Source: Kiritimatiellia bacterium (GTDB lineage: Bacteria > Verrucomicrobiota > Kiritimatiellia > RFP12 > UBA1067). Taken from it: a stretch of DNA of 5,160 nt. Below are positions 1 to 5,160 of the stretch, piece after piece (the first letter of the stretch is position 1; each line of letters starts with the position of its first letter). The notes beneath the pieces are model-generated. The model was not told the DNA's origin. It made no database searches and saw nothing but the letters and a program-made list of their open reading frames with translations. Both the position numbers and the translations under genes were made by a program. The DNA is taken from positions 1-5,160 of the forward strand of contig JAFVZE010000071.1 of assembly GCA_017508315.1 (NCBI GenBank), in the 5' to 3' direction.

Positions 1-27
1 CGCTTCAATTCGTTACCTCGCGATGCA

Positions 28-55
28 AACAACCCTCGGCATGCCGAGGGTTGTT
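28..55. terminator. 28-base perfect palindrome, possible bidirectional terminator
   Basis: AACAACCCTCGGC (28-40) and GCCGAGGGTTGTT (43-55) are exact reverse complements around the self-complementary centre AT, so the whole segment is palindromic. After a 2x2 mismatch the outer flanks GCGATG (20-25) and CATCGC (58-63) also pair, extending the imperfect palindrome to 44 bases. The T-rich 3' arm (GGGTTGTT) on both strands allows terminator function in either direction, perhaps for a rightward gene ending left of the window. The U-tract is weak, so this role is uncertain. Confidence 0.5.
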
Positions 56-113
56 CACATCGCTATACGCCGAAATCATGCCTTCTGCGACCCACACTTA
101 TGCACGAAGCCTC

Positions 114-147
114 AAAAAAAAAGACCCTCCGGCGCAATGCCGAAGGG
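114..147 (-). terminator. Rho-independent terminator, minus strand (second of two in tandem)
   Basis: On the minus strand, CCCTTCGGC (147-139) pairs with GCCGGAGGG (133-125), with one mismatch in the stem, around a 5-base loop. TC and then nine T (122-114) follow. This is a strong intrinsic terminator for leftward transcription, separated by an AT-rich 24-base gap from the terminator at 172-196. Confidence 0.85.
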
Positions 148-171
148 CTGATTAAATATATTTGAAACTAC

Positions 172-196
172 AAAAAAACGCGCCGTTTCCGACGCG
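172..196 (-). terminator. Rho-independent terminator, minus strand (upstream of two in tandem)
   Basis: On the minus strand, CGCGTCG (196-190) pairs with CGGCGCG (185-179), with one T-G wobble, around a GAAA tetraloop. A run of seven T (178-172) follows immediately. This is a textbook intrinsic terminator for leftward transcription. It lies about 700 bases beyond the last gene of the operon. Confidence 0.85.
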
Positions 197-214
197 CAAA
201 ATTCTATGTTTTAT

Positions 215-236
215 GTGTTTCGTCTCTACGAAACGC
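215..236. repeat. Hairpin between the repeat region and the tandem terminators
   Basis: GTGTTTCG (215-222) pairs with CGAAACGC (229-236), with one G-T wobble, around a 6-base loop TCTCTA. It is not followed by a T-run on either strand, so it is not an obvious terminator. On the minus strand it sits about 20 bases upstream of the 172-196 terminator and could be part of a structured transcript end. Confidence 0.45.
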
Positions 237-300
237 GGCATGGCCTAACCGCGCATACACCGACAAATAGACACTCTTATGGAGTGAAATCACCCCATTC

Positions 301-353
301 TATTTCAAAAAACAACCTAAATCCGACCAAAATCTCCACCCCGCAAGGGTCTC
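301..353 (-). repeat. Degenerate ~55-nt repeat, copy 2
   Basis: On the minus strand it begins GAGACCCTTGCGGGGTGG, continues AGATTTTGG, and ends TTTTTTGAAATA. It is in the same orientation as copy 1 at 781-836. Both keep the ACCC...GGGGT stem element, the AGATTTT stretch and the T-run followed by GAA. Confidence 0.55.
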
Positions 354-374
354 CGCAGAATCCACCATCAAAAC

Positions 375-438
375 TGCACTATTTCACAAAAAGCCCGATT
401 TACAAGCGAAATCATCACTCTTTTTGGGGTATCTCCCC
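375..438 (-). repeat. Possible third, more diverged copy of the ~55-nt repeat, with a GGGG/CCCC hairpin
   Basis: On the minus strand it runs from GGGGAGATACCCC (438-426, a 4-bp stem with a 5-base loop) through TGATGATTT to CTTTTTGTGAAATAG. It resembles copy 2 at the start (GGAGA-CCC) and at the end (TTTTTTGAAATAG), but the middle aligns poorly. This is a weaker claim than the other two copies. Confidence 0.3.
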
Positions 439-513
439 AGTTGTCAATAAATTACCCTCCCCTTAACTTTTTATTAGTTTTACCAAGGATGCTAATCAGC
501 CGAGAGGGGCAAC

Positions 514-587
514 GTCCTCGCTGCCCGCAATCCGCCACATCTGGTAGGGTCCGCTCGCCGATTGGACCGCAATCCACCACATAGTAG
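514..587 (-). repeat. Two imperfect tandem units of about 34-40 nt
   Basis: On the minus strand one unit runs 587-548 and contains CTACTATGTGGTGGATTGCGG. The next runs 547-514 and contains CTACCAGATGTGGCGGATTGC. Both then continue to a GCGAG(C)GGAC-type end. The period is about 40 bases. The first unit directly follows the hairpin at 587-607, so the hairpin and the tandem units belong to one composite element. Confidence 0.6.
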
Positions 588-607
588 AACGGGCGGCTCG
601 CCCGTTC
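587..607 (-). repeat. REP-like hairpin A (9-bp perfect stem, AGC loop)
   Basis: On the minus strand, arms GAACGGGCG and CGCCCGTTC pair perfectly around a 3-base AGC loop. The flanks (TGATG before, TACTATGTGGTGGA after) match those of hairpin B at 653-671, which lies on the opposite strand. No T-run follows, so it is not a simple terminator. Confidence 0.75.
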
Positions 608-652
608 CATCAGTGCAAGCACCGGCCATTGGCTATGCCTACCTCGTGATTG

Positions 653-671
653 AACGCGCGAGCCGCGCGTT
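653..671 (+). repeat. REP-like hairpin B (8-bp perfect stem, AGC loop), inverted relative to hairpin A
   Basis: On the plus strand, arms AACGCGCG and CGCGCGTT pair perfectly around the loop AGC. It is preceded by TGATTG and followed by GTACTACCGTGTTGA. Aligned with hairpin A, the loop is identical and the stem differs at one position on each arm, in a way that keeps base pairing (a G-C pair becomes C-G). The pair A/B in inverted orientation resembles a bacterial interspersed mosaic element. Confidence 0.75.
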
Positions 672-720
672 GTACTACCGTGTTGAGAACGCGGTTCCTG
701 CGCCACCTCCTCGCCCTGCG

Positions 721-741
721 CGGACGCGATGCCCGCGTCCG
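721..741 (+). repeat. Hairpin C (8-bp perfect stem)
   Basis: CGGACGCG (721-728) pairs with CGCGTCCG (734-741) around the 5-base loop ATGCC. It lies in the right arm of the inverted element. Its position corresponds to the sequence around 504-520 in the left arm, where (minus strand) GGACG...TTGCCCC is a looser counterpart. No T-run follows on either strand. Confidence 0.65.
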
Positions 742-780
742 ATCCCTATCCTCAACTTCCCCTCCGACTACTCAAAACCG

Positions 781-836
781 ATATCTTCAAAAATCCATCA
801 CAAACCACCATAAAATCTCACCCCCAAGAGGGTCTC
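781..836 (-). repeat. Degenerate ~55-nt repeat, copy 1
   Basis: Read on the minus strand it begins GAGACCCTCTTGGGGGTG, continues AGATTTTATGG, and ends TTTTTGAAGATAT. It aligns along nearly its whole length, with small gaps, to positions 301-353. Inside it, ACCC and GGGT can form a weak 4-bp stem followed by AGATTTTA. That makes this copy the best, though poor, candidate for an operon terminator close to the GH109-like stop. Confidence 0.55.
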
Positions 837-890
837 ACCCCTTAGACTTCTAAAGCACTTCGATCCAGGGGTCCCTTTGGGGAAGTATCG

Positions 891-2318
891 TCATGCGCCA
901 ACCATACCGAGTTTGGTCATATCCACGCCTTCGATTCCGAGCGGAGGAGTGGTCTTCCATCCGCCACGCGTGAAATCGGGCACGGACTGCGGTGCCGAGT
1001 TGTTCCGGACGGATTTTTCCGTCAGTTCGGCAAGACAGCTCCAGCTCGCGAGATCGTAAACGTTCTGATCCAGAGGCAGTCCGTTCTGCAGACAGTACGC
1101 GAGACGGAGTACCATCAGAAAATCCATGCCGCCATGTCCGCCCATCCGCTTCGCCAGATCGCCCGCCTGTTTCCAAAGCGGGTGCATATGCGTTTTGCGG
1201 ATCTCCTCGGCCTTCGCGTCGGCGAAAAACCTGTGGACACCGATGCCGGGCTTCTCTTCCCAGCCGACACGGTACGGATAATCCGTGAGTATGCCTTTCG
1301 TTCCGGAAATCGTATTGATCCTGCTGTACGGACGCGGCGAGCTGACGTCGTGCTGTATCATTATCGACCGTCCGAGAGCCGTACGCAGAAGCGTCGTGTT
1401 CATATCCCCCATCGCGACCTTCTTCTTCGACTTCCAGTGATCGGCGGGATATTTCGACTTCGCATAGGATTCGAAACCGAACTGGTCGGACTCCAGCGAG
1501 ACAAGATAGTCGAAACGGTCGCCGCGATTGATGTTCATGTACTGGCAGACGGGTCCGAGACCGTGCGTAGGATATTGGTTGCCCTTGTGCACCATGTTGT
1601 GGCGGAGACGCCAGTAATCCCAGTACGCGTGGTGTTTCTGCTTGTAGTCCCATCCCGGACTGTCTTCAAGCCAGTCGCCGTAATGGTACTGGCGGAGATC
1701 GTGGATGTACGCGCCTTCACCGTGTACCAGTTCGCCGAACATGCCCTTTCTGCAGAGATTCAGCGCCAGCATCTCTATCTCGCCGTAACAGCAGTTCTCA
1801 AGCATCATGCAATGGCGTTCGAGCGATTCCGAAGTCTCGACAAGTTCCCAGCACTCGTCCACTGTGAACGCCGACGGCACTTCGGTCACCACATGCTTTC
1901 CCGCCCGCATCGCGTACAAGGCTATAGGCACGTGCAGTTGCCACGGCGTGGCGTTGTACACGAGATCGATATCGTCTGCGTCGCAGATCTTCTTCCAGTC
2001 TTCAGGACCTGTATATTCACGCGGCTTGTACTTCACCCCGGCCTTGTCCAGCACCTTCTTGGCCCGGATAAAGTTAACGTGGTAAAGATCGCACATCGCC
2101 CGCACCTCGCAGCCGGGGATGGAAGCGAAGGATCTCACCCCGACCATGCCGCGGCGCAGTCCAATCACGCCGACCCTCAGTTTCCGGATCGGCTTGTCGG
2201 CATAAAAGGCCATCTTGCCGCCGGCACCGGAGCCGGGTATCCTGAAACCGTTACATCCGGCAGCAGAGGCAGCGAGGCCCATCCATGCCGTTCCCTTGAG
2301 AAATTCACGTCTGTTCAT
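891..2318 (-). CDS. Tat-exported Gfo/Idh/MocA-fold glycosidase, GH109-like (alpha-N-acetylgalactosaminidase type)
   Basis: A 475-residue protein with a Rossmann NAD-binding domain (about 46-170) followed by the Gfo/Idh/MocA alpha/beta domain. The N-terminus has a twin-arginine signal (NRREFLKG, residues 2-9), a hydrophobic stretch, and SAAGC at 18-22, a possible lipobox with C22 as the lipidated cysteine. Several segments are typical of family GH109, which uses tightly bound NAD in an oxidation/elimination mechanism on GalNAc glycosides: EVPSA (146-150, replacing the EKP of ordinary oxidoreductases), YHYGDW (211-216), THGLGPVCQYMNINRGDRF (251-269), GHGGMDF (394-400) and SVPDFTRGGW (445-454). 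The usual GxGxxG glycine motif reads GLRRGMVG (53-60), lacking the second canonical glycine. The start ATG has a good AAGGAGAT ribosome site that overlaps the stop of the GH2 gene. Members of the family differ in anomeric and sugar specificity, so the substrate is inferred. An NAD-dependent sugar dehydrogenase is the alternative. Confidence 0.92.
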   Translation of the reverse strand: MNRREFLKGTAWMGLAASAAGCNGFRIPGSGAGGKMAFYADKPIRKLRVGVIGLRRGMVGVRSFASIPGCEVRAMCDLYHVNFIRAKKVLDKAGVKYKPREYTGPEDWKKICDADDIDLVYNATPWQLHVPIALYAMRAGKHVVTEVPSAFTVDECWELVETSESLERHCMMLENCCYGEIEMLALNLCRKGMFGELVHGEGAYIHDLRQYHYGDWLEDSPGWDYKQKHHAYWDYWRLRHNMVHKGNQYPTHGLGPVCQYMNINRGDRFDYLVSLESDQFGFESYAKSKYPADHWKSKKKVAMGDMNTTLLRTALGRSIMIQHDVSSPRPYSRINTISGTKGILTDYPYRVGWEEKPGIGVHRFFADAKAEEIRKTHMHPLWKQAGDLAKRMGGHGGMDFLMVLRLAYCLQNGLPLDQNVYDLASWSCLAELTEKSVRNNSAPQSVPDFTRGGWKTTPPLGIEGVDMTKLGMVGA

Positions 2319-2322
2319 TTCA

Positions 2323-2330
2323 ATCTCCTT
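2323..2330 (-). promoter_or_regulatory. Ribosome binding site of the GH109-like gene, overlapping the GH2 stop
   Basis: On the minus strand AAGGAGAT precedes the ATG at 2316-2318 by 4 bases (about 7 from the GGAG core). Its first two bases are part of the TAA stop of the GH2 gene (2329-2331). This confirms the start codon and suggests that translation of the two genes is coupled. Confidence 0.85.
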
Positions 2331-4758
2331 ATTTGACTTCGAAAGAAACTTCCGCGCCAGAAACCCCTTCCGCGCTCACTTTCAATATGCCGTTCCCGGC
2401 TACACGCGGTTCCACCAACACGACCAGCTGCCCGTGAAACAGCTTCATCGTGGGTTTCACGAAAACCTCGAGCGACGTGGCGTCTCCGTTGCAGGCCGCC
2501 TTGAACGCTACTGCACCGGACGTTCCGAAATCGACCTGCAGATCGGCATCGGGACAAATATTTCCTTCCTTATCGACCGCACGCACCGTCACAAACGCAA
2601 GTTCGGGCGTGGAATCCGAAGCGACAGACGGCAGGACCGTCCGGTCTGCAGCAACCTCGAGTCTATAAGGCTTGCCGGCGGTACGCACGGTCTTCTCCGC
2701 CACAGCACGGCCTTCGGCGTCGTATGCCACCACCTTGATCTCGCCGGGCTCGTACACGACATCGTTCCAGCGGAGACGGTACCTGTCGAGACGTGACGAA
2801 TGGTCGAAGGTGCGGCGTCCCTGCGACTTCCCGTTCACGAAAAGTTCTGCGGAAGGATAGGACGTGTAGCAATACACCGGGACGTTTTTCCCGACACGGT
2901 CCGGCCACGTCCAGTGCGGCAGAACATGAAGCGTAGGCGACGACTTGCTCCAACGCGATCTGTAAAGCCAAACCCGGTCCTTCGGAAGACCCGCCAAATC
3001 GAACATCCCGAAATACGAGGAACGGGACGGCCAGTATTCCTTGTACGGGGTCGGTTCTCCGAGATAATCGAAACCGCTCCATACAAACTCGCCGATCAAC
3101 CACGGATACGTGTCCTGCGCCGCAAAGTCGTCGTCGGGCAGGTTGCTCCAATTGCAGCATGTAAGATCGTAGGAGCTGAGCTGACCGTCGGAATACATCT
3201 TTTCCTTCTCGTCGGTGACCGGGAATCTGTACACGCCGCGGCTGGACACGGTCGAAGCGGTCTCCGCTCCCAACACGATTCCGTTGATCGAGTTCGTCCA
3301 GATCTCGGGATAGGACCACACGCGGTAGTTGATGCCCGGAACCTCCATCGACGCGACGAATCCGAGCCTTACCGCGTCCTTGACCCGATCCATCCCCTGC
3401 GTAACGGGACGTGAAGGATCGTGAGTACGGCACATCCGCTGGAGAGTCTGGCAGATATGCGTGGCACCGAAAGACTGCTCGGGAATCTCGTTACCGATGG
3501 ACCACATCACCACCGAAGGACGGTTGCGGTGGCAACGGACGAGATTGGCGATATCCTTCCCCGCCCATCCGCCGAAGAAACGGCAGTATCCGTTCCTGCA
3601 TTTGGGAAGCATCCACATGTCGAAGCTTTCCGCCATAACCATCATGCCCTCCTCGTCGCAGATCTCCGTCTGCCAGGGCGCAGGCATGTTGTGCGCGGTA
3701 CGGATGGAATCACATCCCATTTCCTTGAGAAGCCGCACTTGCCGACGGAACGCGGATTTGTTGAAAGCCGCCCCCAGCGGCCCGAGATCATGATGGAGAC
3801 ACACCCCCTGGAATTTTCTCTTCACGCCGTTGAGCCTGAAACCGGCCGGACCGACGGATACAGTGCGTACGCCGATCCTCTCGCGGCGGGATTCGAGAAT
3901 CTTTCCGTCCTTGAGGAGAGAGGTTTCCAACGTGTAGAGATACGGGGTTTCGGGAGACCATGCCTTCGGATCGGAGAGTACCATGCCGCCCGACGCTTCG
4001 CCCGCAGGACCGACATCCGATCCGGCACGTGCGGCCTCGCGTCCGTCGGCCTCCAGCATGCGCCACGTGACGGACAACCCCCGGACATCCTCCTTGTCCG
4101 CCAGATGCACTTCGGAGGACAGCGCCTGCACGGCGCCGGCCGCCGAAAGCGACTCGGTCCACGCGAACGTACCCCATGTGACCAGTCCCGTCCGAGGCCC
4201 GGTCACAAGCCGCACCGGACGGTAGATCCCCGCACCGGGATACCAGCGCGAACTTTCAGGTTCATTGCGGAGGCGTACGGACAGAACATGTTTTGTCTCT
4301 TCCTTCTTCAGAAATTTCGAAATGTCCACGATGAACGAATTGTAACCGTTGGGCCAATACCCCACCTGACGGCCGTCCAGGAAGACGGTCGCCTCGGACA
4401 TCGCACCGTCAAAGACGAGTTCGGCGTGACCGACTCCCCCCGGAAGGACGAGTTCCCGCCTGTACCATCCCTCGCCGAGCCAGGGAAGGCCGGCGGTACG
4501 TCCGGTCAATTCACGTGCGTGTGTGTCGCCGTCCTGCTCTACCGCGATGACCTGTATGTCTATCGACCTGTCGAAAGGACCCGCTATGGCCCAGTCATGC
4601 GGAATGCGCACACGCTCCCATGCGGAATCGTCGTAACCGGCGGCCTCGGCGCCGTTATGGACACCTTTCGCGAACCGCCATCCGTCCAACAGATATTTCT
4701 CACCGGCGTGAAGAACACATCCTGCGAACAACAATATAGCCGACAATACGATTCTCAT
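2329..4758 (-). CDS. Exported glycoside hydrolase family 2 beta-galactosidase (809 aa, DUF4982 type)
   Basis: Probable exo-beta-galactosidase that releases terminal beta-linked galactose, acting in the periplasm or at the cell surface. Residues 1-19 form a signal peptide; C14 after LFAG could be a weak lipobox, so lipoprotein or signal peptidase I cleavage are both possible. A GH2 sugar-binding jelly-roll spans about 21-185 (IPHDW 52-56, GWYRREL 97-103, SRWYPGAGIYRPVRL 170-184). An Ig-like domain spans about 190-300, ending in RIGVRTV. The TIM barrel spans about 301-605. The acid/base is E424 in MWSIGNE. The likely nucleophile is E499 in LGAETAS, because the following GEFVWSGFDYLGEPTPY (556-572) aligns with the post-nucleophile FVWD segment of E. 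coli LacZ. A DUF4982-like domain follows (LPHWTWP at 613, AELFVNGKSQG 637-647), then a C-terminal beta-sandwich of about 115 residues. Length and domain order are normal for this secreted family, and nothing looks broken. Beta-glucuronidase or another GH2 specificity cannot be fully excluded. Confidence 0.93.
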   Translation of the reverse strand: MRIVLSAILLFAGCVLHAGEKYLLDGWRFAKGVHNGAEAAGYDDSAWERVRIPHDWAIAGPFDRSIDIQVIAVEQDGDTHARELTGRTAGLPWLGEGWYRRELVLPGGVGHAELVFDGAMSEATVFLDGRQVGYWPNGYNSFIVDISKFLKKEETKHVLSVRLRNEPESSRWYPGAGIYRPVRLVTGPRTGLVTWGTFAWTESLSAAGAVQALSSEVHLADKEDVRGLSVTWRMLEADGREAARAGSDVGPAGEASGGMVLSDPKAWSPETPYLYTLETSLLKDGKILESRRERIGVRTVSVGPAGFRLNGVKRKFQGVCLHHDLGPLGAAFNKSAFRRQVRLLKEMGCDSIRTAHNMPAPWQTEICDEEGMMVMAESFDMWMLPKCRNGYCRFFGGWAGKDIANLVRCHRNRPSVVMWSIGNEIPEQSFGATHICQTLQRMCRTHDPSRPVTQGMDRVKDAVRLGFVASMEVPGINYRVWSYPEIWTNSINGIVLGAETASTVSSRGVYRFPVTDEKEKMYSDGQLSSYDLTCCNWSNLPDDDFAAQDTYPWLIGEFVWSGFDYLGEPTPYKEYWPSRSSYFGMFDLAGLPKDRVWLYRSRWSKSSPTLHVLPHWTWPDRVGKNVPVYCYTSYPSAELFVNGKSQGRRTFDHSSRLDRYRLRWNDVVYEPGEIKVVAYDAEGRAVAEKTVRTAGKPYRLEVAADRTVLPSVASDSTPELAFVTVRAVDKEGNICPDADLQVDFGTSGAVAFKAACNGDATSLEVFVKPTMKLFHGQLVVLVEPRVAGNGILKVSAEGVSGAEVSFEVK

Positions 4759-4770
4759 TTTTATCAGTTT

Positions 4771-4777
4771 TTCCTTT
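4771..4777 (-). promoter_or_regulatory. Probable weak ribosome binding site of the GH2 gene
   Basis: AAAGGAA on the minus strand lies 12 bases upstream of the GH2 ATG (4756-4758), inside the 21-base A-rich gap after the beta-helix gene. The spacing is longer than ideal and the match is partial, so initiation may be weaker than for the downstream gene. No better start exists nearby, and the signal peptide begins at this ATG. Confidence 0.5.
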
Positions 4778-4779
4778 CT

Positions 4780-5160
4780 TTAGAATTTCACGGGATGTTT
4801 CCGCCCGCCGTGCGTGCGCGTCACCTCGCGGAACACACAGTGCTTAACTCCGTCGACGACGATACCTCTTTCGTCGCAGCCCTCGAAGCGGGCGCCTTCG
4901 ATGCGCACGCGTTTCGAGCCGGCGACCGAAAGCTGGACGCGTCCGGGCGCATTCGTCGTATTGAACTTCATGCCGAAACCGACAAGCCGCACGTCGGAAA
5001 GCCCGCTCAGATCGAGCAACGGCCTTTCCGCCGGAATCGACGGATCGCGACGCGCGACAATGTCGACCTCCCCTTCGAAATAAAGTTCCTGTCCGGAAAC
5101 ACCCCTGAGTCCGTCGACGTTCCACGGTCCGTTTCTGAGATCGATCGTGAGTCTCGGAAC
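4780..5160 (-). CDS. Right-handed parallel beta-helix protein, C-terminal fragment (5' end beyond window)
   Basis: The frame is open from the right edge of the window to a TAA at 4780-4782, giving 126 visible residues. No start codon needs to be placed, because the frame runs off the edge. The visible part shows short beta-strand/turn repeats typical of parallel beta-helix proteins. Approximate strands are at fragment residues 48-64 (LLDLSGLSDVRLVGFG), 75-95 (VQLSVAGSKRVRIEGARF) and 98-115 (ERGIVVDGVKHCVFREV). Proteins with this fold include polysaccharide lyases and glycosidases such as GH28 and GH110. Next to GH2 and GH109 enzymes a carbohydrate-active role is likely, and GH110 alpha-1,3-galactosidase is one possibility, but I see no diagnostic catalytic motif. 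The gene lies 21 bases upstream of the GH2 gene and is probably co-transcribed with it. The protein ends abruptly in a basic tail (THGGRKHPVKF) with no recognisable capping or sorting domain. The fold is moderately sure; the function is unknown. Confidence 0.75.
   Translation of the reverse strand, partial: VPRLTIDLRNGPWNVDGLRGVSGQELYFEGEVDIVARRDPSIPAERPLLDLSGLSDVRLVGFGMKFNTTNAPGRVQLSVAGSKRVRIEGARFEGCDERGIVVDGVKHCVFREVTRTHGGRKHPVKF

Larger units (their letters stand above)
1..890. other. Gene-free stretch downstream of the operon
   Basis: No open frame here looks like a real gene. The longest (84-86 codons) lack ribosome sites, read through palindromes and have no protein-like composition. 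The left half is clearly more AT-rich than the operon. The stretch holds degenerate ~55-nt repeats, a hairpin-rich REP-like block, two minus-strand terminators and a long palindrome, each listed separately. There is no strong rho-independent terminator immediately after the GH109-like stop codon. The operon transcript may therefore extend far into this region, or may end by another mechanism. Confidence 0.7.

Noticed and set aside
442..447. TTGACA on the minus strand as a promoter -35 element
   Set aside because: No acceptable -10 hexamer lies about 17 bases downstream; that position reads as A-rich sequence after a hairpin. One hexamer alone is not enough.
206..466. 86-codon plus-strand open frame in the AT-rich spacer
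   Set aside because: It has no ribosome site and a low-complexity N/P/S/H-rich translation. It also runs through the hairpin at 215-236 and the degenerate repeats.
463..496. Plus-strand TTAACT with TGCTAAT as a possible promoter
   Set aside because: Spacing and matches are weak, and no gene follows on the plus strand.
452..706. 84-codon minus-strand open frame spanning the hairpin block
   Set aside because: It reads through both hairpins A and B, so part of its translation is the antisense of a repeat copy. It has no ribosome site. It is kept only as an observation about the repeat's peptide-like reading.
511..741. CRISPR array
   Set aside because: The repeats are imperfect, few and partly inverted. 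There are no evenly sized unique spacers, and no cas genes are visible.
850..875. Terminator immediately after the GH109-like gene (CCCC/GGGG runs near 866-882)
   Set aside because: The possible stems are only 3-4 bp and no T-run follows on the minus strand.
1134..2336. 400-codon open frame on the plus strand, antisense to the GH109-like gene
   Set aside because: It mirrors the GC-rich coding strand. The translation lacks any family motif, and the opposite strand encodes a clear GH109-like protein with a ribosome site.

Overview
The window carries a three-gene, minus-strand carbohydrate-degradation cluster (about 890-5160), followed by an unusually long gene-free stretch (1-890) full of hairpins, degenerate repeats and terminators. 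The organism is a bacterium. The gene set (exported GH109-type oxidoreductase-fold glycosidase, exported multidomain GH2 beta-galactosidase, beta-helix protein) and the hairpin-rich spacers fit a gut or host-associated member of the Verrucomicrobiota/Lentisphaerota/Kiritimatiellota or Bacteroidota. The first group is my preference, but this is inference, because no phylogenetic marker gene is present.

Transcription runs right to left. At the right edge (4780-5160) is the C-terminal 126 residues of a probable right-handed beta-helix protein, whose 5' part lies outside the window. After 21 bases comes a complete 809-residue GH2 enzyme (2329-4758). After a further 10 bases comes a complete 475-residue Tat-exported GH109-like enzyme (891-2318). 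The Shine-Dalgarno of this last gene overlaps the GH2 stop codon. The spacing indicates one operon, with its promoter outside the window. All three products look exported or envelope-associated. A beta-galactosidase and a GH109-type (alpha-)N-acetylgalactosaminidase would together trim Gal and GalNAc from host-type glycans such as mucin O-glycans. The beta-helix protein could be a third carbohydrate-active enzyme. The substrate is inferred, not shown.

The left 890 bases hold no convincing gene. From right to left they contain a degenerate ~55-nt repeat just after the operon (781-836), and a REP/BIME-like block (about 511-741). Two oppositely oriented hairpins in that block keep an identical AGC loop and differ by a compensated base pair. 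Further left are second and possibly third copies of the ~55-nt repeat (301-353, about 375-438), two strong minus-strand rho-independent terminators in tandem (172-196 and 114-147), and a 28-base perfect palindrome at the far left (28-55). The most interesting unexplained signal is the structured repeat block. I see no sign of a defence system, CRISPR array or mobile-element gene.
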